From: Bacteroidales bacterium
GTDB taxonomy: Bacteria; Bacteroidota; Bacteroidia; Bacteroidales; Paludibacteraceae
Reading direction: 5' to 3'
Assembly (NCBI GenBank): GCA_900768725.1
Contig: CAAGDU010000007.1
Coordinates: 1 to 5,788, forward strand
Length of the DNA: 5,788 nt
Within the stretch, counting starts at the first letter, position 1. Each line of letters begins with the position of its first letter. A program made the position numbers and the translations under genes. Positions 1-5,141 of the stretch are shown piece after piece. The notes under the pieces were generated by a model. It was given only the letters and a program-made list of their open reading frames with translations, was not told the origin of the DNA and did not search any database.

Positions 1-901
<901 letters not shown>

Positions 902-917
902 GAAATGGGAATTTGTA

Positions 918-1028
918 AATTTGAAAATTTGTCAATTTGAAAATTGCCACGCGGTACTTAGTAGCAGGCGGGGACACCTGCGTACCCGGACATAATTTTC
1001 AAATTTTCAAATTCTTCATTTTCAAATT
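918..1028. repeat. Nested palindromic intergenic element between panD and tgt
   Basis: Three levels of inverted symmetry are stacked here. The outer arms (918-928 and 1018-1028, 11 bp) and middle arms (934-945 and 994-1005, 12 bp, AATTTGAAAATT) are perfect and made of a repeated AATTTGAAAA-type word. The core is a GC-rich hairpin with GGTAC (953-957) pairing with GTACC (982-986) and GCAGG (964-968) pairing with CCTGC (977-981). The element starts 2 nt after the panD stop codon and ends 17 nt before the tgt start. In a panD-tgt transcript it would fold into a long hairpin, which could terminate, pause or protect the mRNA. There is no T-run directly after the core, so a classical intrinsic terminator is not supported. 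AT-rich word repeats of this style are common between Bacteroidetes genes. Confidence 0.75.
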
Positions 1029-1029
1029 A

Positions 1030-1377
1030 TTAACACAATTTGTTTCCCTCTTTGGGGAAGACGATTTGGGGACGGAAGGTCTTTTGCTCTTCGGGAGTCA
1101 TGAGGGCATACGCCATGATGATGACCGTGTCGCCCACGTGTATCAGGTGCGCCGCCGCGCCGTTCATGCAGATACAGCCCGAGCCGCGTTTGCCTGCAAT
1201 GACATAGGTCTCCAAGCGGGCACCGTTGTCGTTGTCCACCACCTGCACTCGCTCGCCGGCTACGATGCCTACGGCATCCATCAAATCCTCGTCTATCGTG
1301 ATGCTGCCAATATACTCAAGATTGGCTTCCGTCACCCGCACACGGTGAATCTTTGACTTTAAGATAGTCAGTAACAT
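1030..1377 (-). CDS. panD: Aspartate 1-decarboxylase precursor
   Basis: PanD converts L-aspartate to beta-alanine, which PanC joins to pantoate in pantothenate and coenzyme A synthesis. It is a small cytoplasmic pyruvoyl enzyme made as a proenzyme that cleaves itself. The 115 residues are close to the family length (about 115-130). The self-cleavage site Gly24-Ser25 is present (YIGS at 22-25); Ser25 becomes the pyruvoyl group. Other conserved positions are Lys9, His11, Arg54, Thr57, Tyr58 and the NGAAAH block at 72-77. The ATG at 1377-1375 is the natural start because it places Ser25 at the family position. A promoter with good consensus lies about 50 bp upstream, and the leader contains a 14-bp tandem repeat. 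panC and panB are not in the window, so the gene is apparently the first of its transcript, followed by tgt. Confidence 0.98.
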   Translation of the reverse strand: MLLTILKSKIHRVRVTEANLEYIGSITIDEDLMDAVGIVAGERVQVVDNDNGARLETYVIAGKRGSGCICMNGAAAHLIHVGDTVIIMAYALMTPEEQKTFRPQIVFPKEGNKLC

Positions 1378-1380
1378 ATT

Positions 1381-1408
1381 TACGAATTACGATTTACGAA
1401 TTACGATT
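1381..1408. repeat. Perfect 14-bp tandem repeat in the panD leader
   Basis: Two exact head-to-tail copies of TACGAATTACGATT (1381-1394 and 1395-1408) sit 3 nt upstream of the panD start codon. If the promoter call at 1423-1453 is right, they make up most of the roughly 40-nt leader. The mRNA there would be AT-rich and little structured, which suits SD-independent initiation. Words of this type recur between Bacteroidetes genes. Confidence 0.8.
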
Positions 1409-1422
1409 TTGATTTGAGCCCG

Positions 1423-1453
1423 CAAAATTACACTTTTTTTTTTGAATACACAA
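1423..1453 (-). promoter_or_regulatory. Predicted panD promoter (Bacteroidetes -33/-7 type)
   Basis: On the minus strand TTG (1453-1451) is followed after exactly 20 bp by TAATTTTG (1430-1423), which matches the Bacteroidetes consensus TTG / TAnnTTTG. Transcription would start near 1417 and give a leader of about 40 nt ahead of the panD ATG at 1377. Confidence 0.6.
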
Positions 1454-1473
1454 ATAAAACGCCGAAAATCAAT

Positions 1474-1508
1474 AAAAAACGTCTATTGTAGCATCACATG
1501 CAGACGCT
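1474..1508 (-). terminator. Orphan terminator-like hairpin with T-run, minus strand
   Basis: Read on the minus strand, GCGTCT pairs with AGACGT (one G-U pair; core AGACG at 1502-1506 with CGTCT at 1480-1484). An inner stem is formed by 1498-1501 and 1491-1494 around the 3-nt loop 1495-1497. A 6-nt bulge (1485-1490) interrupts one side. The outer stem runs straight into a run of six T (1479-1474). The stem is only moderately stable. No minus-strand gene is visible between it and the divergent acetyltransferase gene, so it would end a short non-coding transcript or insulate panD. Confidence 0.3.
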
Positions 1509-1580
1509 CTTGCCTAAGGATAGGTTATTCCTGCTCTCTAAGGTAGTCGTACGTTTTTATCCATATTTTTTTAGACGTTC

Positions 1581-1611
1581 TTGCATATACCAAAGTTTTT
1601 TCGTACCTTTG
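1581..1611 (+). promoter_or_regulatory. Predicted promoter of the acetyltransferase operon
   Basis: TTG (1581-1583), a 20-bp spacer, then TACCTTTG (1604-1611) is a full match to the Bacteroidetes -33/-7 consensus. The expected start point is near 1617, about 18 nt before the ATG at 1635. This argues against the alternative TTG codon at 1581 as a translation start, because it is part of the -33 box. Confidence 0.7.
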
Positions 1612-1634
1612 CCGACCAATTAAGGTTAGGCATT

Positions 1635-2189
1635 ATGAAAACCGAGAAAGAAAAAATGCTGGCAGGCGAGATATACTACGCCTGCGACCCCGTGATTATC
1701 AAAGAGTTGAACGAGAGCAAAGACCTGTTGCAACAGTACAACAACCTCCGCCCCACCGACCTCAACGCACGGCGAGAGATGTTGCAACAAATCCTTGGCG
1801 AATGCGACGAGCATGTCTTCATCAACCAGCCTTTCTACTGCGACTACGGCACGCACATCCGCGTCGGCAAGCGTTTCTTCGCCAATTTCCACTTCACTGT
1901 GCTGGACGAAGCGCCCGTAACCATCGGCGACGACGCCTTCATCGGACCAAACGTCTCCATCTACACCGCCTGCCACAGCACCGACCCCGCCGAGCGCAAC
2001 ACCCGCATGGAGTGGGCGAAGCCCGTCCGCATAGGCAACAACTGCTGGATAGGCGGCTCCGTAACCATCCTCCCGGGCGTCTGCATAGGCAACAACTGCA
2101 CCATCGGAGCAGGCTCCGTGGTGGTGCACAACATCCCCGACAACAGCATCGCCGTAGGCAACCCCGCCCGAGTGGTGAAGAGGATATAA
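1635..2189 (+). CDS. maa: Maltose/galactoside-type O-acetyltransferase (left-handed beta-helix)
   Basis: This is a cytoplasmic acetyl-CoA-dependent sugar O-acetyltransferase of the Maa/LacA/NodL family, acting on hydroxyl groups of sugars; the natural substrate cannot be read from sequence. The 184 residues match the usual length (about 183-200). The N-terminal maltose-acetyltransferase domain opens with MKTEKEKMLAGEIYYACDP, and the hexapeptide-repeat beta-helix covers roughly residues 70-180 (CDYGTHIRVG, VTIGDDAFIGPNV, VRIGNNCWIGGSVTILPGV, CTIGAGSVV). The catalytic histidine is His114 in YTACHSTDP, and the family C-terminal motif is VGNPARVVKRI. The ATG at 1635 is chosen because its product starts like E. 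coli Maa (MSTEKEKMIAGE) and because an upstream TTG-started frame runs through the promoter. The gene is first of a probable four-gene operon; the next start is 12 bp after its stop. The symbol denotes family membership, not proven maltose specificity. Confidence 0.92.
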   Translation: MKTEKEKMLAGEIYYACDPVIIKELNESKDLLQQYNNLRPTDLNARREMLQQILGECDEHVFINQPFYCDYGTHIRVGKRFFANFHFTVLDEAPVTIGDDAFIGPNVSIYTACHSTDPAERNTRMEWAKPVRIGNNCWIGGSVTILPGVCIGNNCTIGAGSVVVHNIPDNSIAVGNPARVVKRI

Positions 2190-2195
2190 GACGTA

Positions 2196-2336
2196 AGAAC
2201 CATGAACCAAGAACAAAGAACCAAGACTTATTGCCTTCGACAGCACAAGACCCATTTGGTCTTTGCTCCTTGTTCCTTGTTCCTTGCTCTTGGTTCCAAA
2301 CTCCGTCTTTGTTCCTTGTTCTTGGTTCTTTGCTCC
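2196..2336. repeat. Low-complexity inverted and direct repeat overlapping the start of the DUF3316-like gene
   Basis: The arm 2204-2227 matches the reverse complement of 2305-2328 at 22 of 24 positions. Both are built from GAACCAAGAACAAAG-type words and their complement TTGTTCTTGGTTC. A smaller stem (AAGACC 2247-2252 with GGTCTT 2258-2263, loop of 5) lies inside. On the same strand 2271-2297 and 2310-2336 are direct repeats agreeing at 22 of 27 positions. The element begins 7 bp after the acetyltransferase stop and reaches deep into the next coding region. Word repeats of this kind are familiar intergenic filler in Bacteroidetes; here part of the element is translated. Confidence 0.75.
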
Positions 2337-3134
2337 GTTGTGTTGGCTGCGAAAGCCGCCGACACAACGAATATCTATCCCCACGAGGACGTGCTGACAC
2401 TGCGTTTCGGCGGCATGTGGCAGCAAGACCAGTACCTCAGCCCCCTGCTCTACGATGGCATGGAGGTGGGTATCGGCAACGAGTGGTGGCAGACCTTCCG
2501 CCGTGCGCCGCAGTGGCTCCATGTGGGCAGGGCAGACCTCACCTTCGGCTGGCTCATCAACCCGCGCTACACCAACCGTATCTACGCCCTCGACATCGAA
2601 GCCGGCTGGGGTGCTGCCTACCAATGGCACTTCCGCTTTCCCCGCCGCGAGCAGCACCGCCTGCAACTCTTCTTGGGTCCCTACCTCGCCGCCGAATGGG
2701 CACCGCGCATGATTCTGAGCAACGTCAACAAACCCTACTCCATGGACGCCGCCGTCGAACTCCAGGCCCTCGCAGGCATACGCTACACCTTCACCGCGCC
2801 ACGCACCGCCTACCGCCTCTCCTACATCCTCCGCGCGAACATCATCGGCATCGACTTCATGCCCGACTACTGGCAGTCGTACTACGAACTCACGGAGGGC
2901 GTCCCGGGCGACCTGCGCTGCGCAGGCATGTGGAACAGGCGTTACCTCGCCCACGAACTCACGCTCGACATCGTCTGCCGACGCTCTACATGGCGACTCG
3001 GCATTCGCCACGAATACCTCGAATACGGCAAGCGGCAGATGGCGTTCTCCCGCGAACAAGTCGCCCTCGTCCTCGGCACCTGCTTCCGATACGGCGTAGC
3101 CAACATCAGAATTATGAATTTTGAGTGCTTCTGA
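2202..3134 (+). CDS. Predicted outer-membrane beta-barrel protein, DUF3316-like
   Basis: The function is unknown. The 310-residue product has a basic N-terminus, two hydrophobic stretches (about 19-31 and 36-50) and a signal-peptidase-I-like site after Ala-Lys-Ala (50-52). The mature part is rich in aromatic, alternating segments typical of small outer-membrane barrels, for example LTFGWLINPRYTNRIYALD. The segment IDFMPDYWQSYYEL (about 215-228), followed by a final strand ending TCFRYG, resembles from memory the DUF3316 family of Bacteroidetes. The start is uncertain: the ATG at 2202 lies inside a repeat, and an in-frame TTG at 2256 would give a shorter, more ordinary signal peptide. The last residues (RIMNFECF) also come from low-complexity DNA. 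The gene lies 12 bp after the acetyltransferase and just ahead of the S41 lipoprotein, which suggests a shared envelope role (inference). Confidence 0.7.
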   Translation: MNQEQRTKTYCLRQHKTHLVFAPCSLFLALGSKLRLCSLFLVLCSVVLAAKAADTTNIYPHEDVLTLRFGGMWQQDQYLSPLLYDGMEVGIGNEWWQTFRRAPQWLHVGRADLTFGWLINPRYTNRIYALDIEAGWGAAYQWHFRFPRREQHRLQLFLGPYLAAEWAPRMILSNVNKPYSMDAAVELQALAGIRYTFTAPRTAYRLSYILRANIIGIDFMPDYWQSYYELTEGVPGDLRCAGMWNRRYLAHELTLDIVCRRSTWRLGIRHEYLEYGKRQMAFSREQVALVLGTCFRYGVANIRIMNFECF

Positions 3135-3160
3135 GGCATCATAACATATCATTTCAATTA

Positions 3161-4246
3161 GTGAAACACGGTTTTCTACTACATAGGACACATCATAAAA
3201 CACTCCCCCTTGTAGGGGGAGTTGGAGGGGGTCTTCTCTGTCTACTTTTCCTCTCCCTCGGCTGTACCCGCCCCTTCGACATACAGGAGAACACCCCCGC
3301 AGGCAACGTGGCGGCGCTGTGGCAGATTATCGATGAGAAGTACTGCTTCGTGGAGGAGAAAGGCATGGACTGGGATGCCGTCCGCGCACCGTACATCGCC
3401 CGCGCCGAAGCCATCGACCCCGACGCCGAGGACGCCCATTTCCTGCTCTTCGACCTCATGGCGGAGATGCTCGACACCCTCCGCGATGGGCATGTGAACC
3501 TCTACACGCCCTTCGACGTATCGGCAAGCAGCACATGGTATCGGGGCTACCCCGTCTGCTACGACGCCGACCTCCATCGCCAATACCTCGCCAACGCCCG
3601 CTACGTAGGCGGCATGTACTACACCACCCTCGCCGACGACAGCATCGGCTACATCTACTACGGCTCCTTCCAGTCGTCCTTCAGCGCAACAAACCTCTAC
3701 TATATCCTCTCCTCTTTCAAGGACTGCCTCGGGCTTATCCTCGACCTGCGGCATAACGGCGGCGGCTCGCTCGAGTACGCCTACCGCCTCGCCGCCACCT
3801 TCATCGACCACGACACCCTCGTCGGCTACTGGCAGCACAAGCGCGGCACGGGGCATCACGACTACTCCGAACCCGAACCGCTCTACGTCCGCACCGCGGA
3901 CATGGGCAACAAATGGCTCCGCCCCACCGTCGTGCTCCAAGACCGACACTCCTATTCCGCCACCAACTCGTTCATCAATGCCATGCGCTATATGCCCAAC
4001 GTCCTCCTGCTCGGCGGCGTGAGCGGCGGAGGAGGCGGCATGCCGATGAGTTACGAACTGCCCAACGGCTGGATAGTGCGCTTCTCCAGCGTCAAGATGT
4101 GCGACGCCGACGGCATCTCCATAGAGGAAGGCATCCCGCCCAACGTCCTTGACTCGCTCCACCCCACCCCCAACCCCACCCAAGACAACCTCATCGAACA
4201 CGCAATACAGATTATCAACCAAGCCTATGACCACTCCACTCATTGA
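3161..4246 (+). CDS. S41-family peptidase, predicted lipoprotein
   Basis: This is a predicted exported serine peptidase of the C-terminal-processing/tricorn-core family (S41). From the GTG at 3161 it has 361 residues. A type II signal peptide ends in the lipobox LSLGC, and Cys35 (codon 3263-3265) would be lipidated. After a helical N-terminal region and the S41-like GHVNLY (about 110-115) comes the core: IGYIYYGSF, LILDLRHNGGG (about 192-202) and SYSATNSF, whose second serine (Ser266) is the likely nucleophile. GG-rich and ELPNGWIVRFS strands follow, typical of Bacteroidetes S41 proteins. I see no room for a PDZ domain between the N-terminal region and the core. There is no in-frame ATG near the start. 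A GTG at 3125, overlapping the previous stop by 10 bp, is the alternative and would add 12 residues. The signal sequence contains a hairpin repeat. The gene overlaps the downstream ATPase gene by 20 bp. The substrate is unknown. Confidence 0.85.
   Translation: MKHGFLLHRTHHKTLPLVGGVGGGLLCLLFLSLGCTRPFDIQENTPAGNVAALWQIIDEKYCFVEEKGMDWDAVRAPYIARAEAIDPDAEDAHFLLFDLMAEMLDTLRDGHVNLYTPFDVSASSTWYRGYPVCYDADLHRQYLANARYVGGMYYTTLADDSIGYIYYGSFQSSFSATNLYYILSSFKDCLGLILDLRHNGGGSLEYAYRLAATFIDHDTLVGYWQHKRGTGHHDYSEPEPLYVRTADMGNKWLRPTVVLQDRHSYSATNSFINAMRYMPNVLLLGGVSGGGGGMPMSYELPNGWIVRFSSVKMCDADGISIEEGIPPNVLDSLHPTPNPTQDNLIEHAIQIINQAYDHSTH
3202..3233. repeat. GC-rich hairpin repeat inside the S41 signal-peptide coding region
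   Basis: ACTCCCCCT (3202-3210) and AGGGGGAGT (3214-3222) form a perfect 9-bp stem with a 3-nt loop, followed by a related GGAGGGGGT (3224-3232). From memory, this CTCCCCCTTGTAGGGGGAG-type unit is a widespread interspersed repeat in Bacteroidetes genomes, normally intergenic. Here it is read in frame as LPLVGGVGGG within the hydrophobic part of the lipoprotein signal peptide. Confidence 0.75.
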
Positions 4247-4889
4247 AGCAAAAGACCTGCACAAATCCTTCGGCACGCTCGAGGTGCTGAAAGGCGTGAA
4301 CCTCAGCGTGCAGCAGGGCGAGATATTGGCTATCATCGGCAAGAGCGGCGCGGGGAAGACCACGCTCCTGCAAATCCTTGGCACCCTTGACCCTCCCACA
4401 AGCGGGCAGGTCTTCATCAACGGGGAAGATGTCTTCCGCCTCGGCGAGAAAGACCTTGCTACCTTCCGCAACCGACATATCGGTTTCATCTTCCAGTTCC
4501 ACCAACTGCTGCCGGAGTTCACCGCGCTGGAGAACGTGATGATGCCCGCCCTCATCGCCGGCGAGTCGCGCAAAGAGAGCAGCCGGCGCGCGGAGCAGTT
4601 GCTGACCGACCTCGGGCTGCGTGAGCGGCTCCACCACAAGCCCAACGCCCTCTCCGGCGGCGAGAAGCAGCGTGTAGCGGCGGCGCGCGCACTGATGATG
4701 TCCCCCTCGGTCATCCTCGCCGACGAACCCACGGGCAGCCTCGACGAAGCCAACAAGCAGGAACTCAACCGACTGCTCCTCCACCTGCGCGAACAGTACC
4801 AACAGACCATCATCATCGTTACCCACGACAAAGACCTCACCTCCATCGCCGACCGCGTCGTCGAGATGGTGGACGGAGGCATCCGATGA
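4227..4889 (+). CDS. lolD: ABC transporter ATP-binding protein, LolD type
   Basis: This is the ATPase of an ABC complex of the LolCDE/MacB class; LolD powers release of lipoproteins from the inner membrane. The 220 residues are a complete single nucleotide-binding domain, with Walker A GKSGAGKT (38-45), Q-loop Gln90, signature LSGGE (142-146), Walker B VILADE (162-167), D-loop SLD and H-loop His200. The stretch FIFQFHQLLPEFTALENV (87-104) closely matches the LolD-specific region of E. coli (FIYQFHHLLPDFTALENV). The ATG at 4227 is preferred over an in-frame ATG at 4149 because it leaves the normal short N-terminus (MTTPLIEAKDLHKSFG) and lies 20 bp inside the preceding gene, which points to translational coupling. 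No membrane subunit (LolC/LolE or MacB/FtsX-like) is adjacent, so the partner must be encoded elsewhere. A generic MacB-type role is the alternative. Confidence 0.9.
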   Translation: MTTPLIEAKDLHKSFGTLEVLKGVNLSVQQGEILAIIGKSGAGKTTLLQILGTLDPPTSGQVFINGEDVFRLGEKDLATFRNRHIGFIFQFHQLLPEFTALENVMMPALIAGESRKESSRRAEQLLTDLGLRERLHHKPNALSGGEKQRVAAARALMMSPSVILADEPTGSLDEANKQELNRLLLHLREQYQQTIIIVTHDKDLTSIADRVVEMVDGGIR

Positions 4890-5141
4890 ACATATAATTG
4901 CCGTTTTTTCTTTAACATGTAATTATCGTGTAATTATTCATTAATGTCATGTAAACTCGAAAAAAGGCTTATATACAAAAACATGCAATAATACTTGACC
5001 AAAAACAAACAAAAACTCTTTTATTTCAACAAATATTTCCAAATATTGTTCAAATAGTTTATATTACCAAAAACCAAATTAGTCTTAACCTGCTGAAATA
5101 GTCGCATATATTGAGTTTATGTTAAATTATTGCTATCGTCT
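4890..5141. other. AT-rich intergenic gap before hsdS
   Basis: These 252 bp are strongly AT-rich compared with the genes to the left and contain no convincing ORF, tRNA or strong intrinsic terminator. Weak structure after lolD includes ACATG (4915-4919) facing a CATGT further on, and a repeated TGTAATTAT word. No full TAnnTTTG box was found in either direction. A palindrome at 5032-5047 is the clearest signal. The composition change marks the left border of the restriction locus. Confidence 0.6.
5032..5047. promoter_or_regulatory. Palindrome upstream of hsdS, possible operator
   Basis: AATATTT (5032-5038) and AAATATT (5041-5047) form a perfect 7-bp inverted repeat around CC. The word CAAATA also recurs at 5030, 5040 and 5051, close to helical spacing. 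In such AT-rich DNA some symmetry is expected by chance, so a regulator-binding role is only a possibility. Confidence 0.25.

Noticed and set aside
918..1028. Insertion sequence or CRISPR array
   Set aside because: There is no transposase, no regular repeat-spacer series and no clear target-site duplication; nested inverted word repeats explain the pattern.
1581..1634. TTG at 1581 as the acetyltransferase start, adding 18 residues
   Set aside because: This TTG is the -33 box of a full-consensus promoter, and the ATG at 1635 gives the family-typical N-terminus.
2196..2336. Invertible promoter or phase-switch element
   Set aside because: The arms are imperfect low-complexity words, the enclosed segment is coding sequence without promoter boxes, and no recombinase is in the window.
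1802..3124. 440-codon plus-strand open frame rich in Arg, His and Pro
   Set aside because: It is a frame-shifted shadow of the acetyltransferase and barrel genes, with biased composition and no recognisable domain.
1626..3203. 525-codon open frame on the minus strand
   Set aside because: It is antisense to the acetyltransferase and barrel genes, has an Ala/Val/Glu/Gly-rich composition with no family motif, and arises from the GC-rich third positions of the real genes.
4149..4226. ATG at 4149 as the LolD start
   Set aside because: It would add 26 Pro/Thr-rich residues and a 98-bp overlap with the S41 gene; the ATG at 4227 gives the normal LolD start.
3242..4918. 558-codon open frame on the minus strand
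   Set aside because: It is antisense to the well-supported S41 and LolD genes and has no family resemblance.
4890..4975. Intrinsic terminator after lolD
   Set aside because: The possible stems are short and AT-rich and none is followed by a T-run, so no confident terminator can be called.
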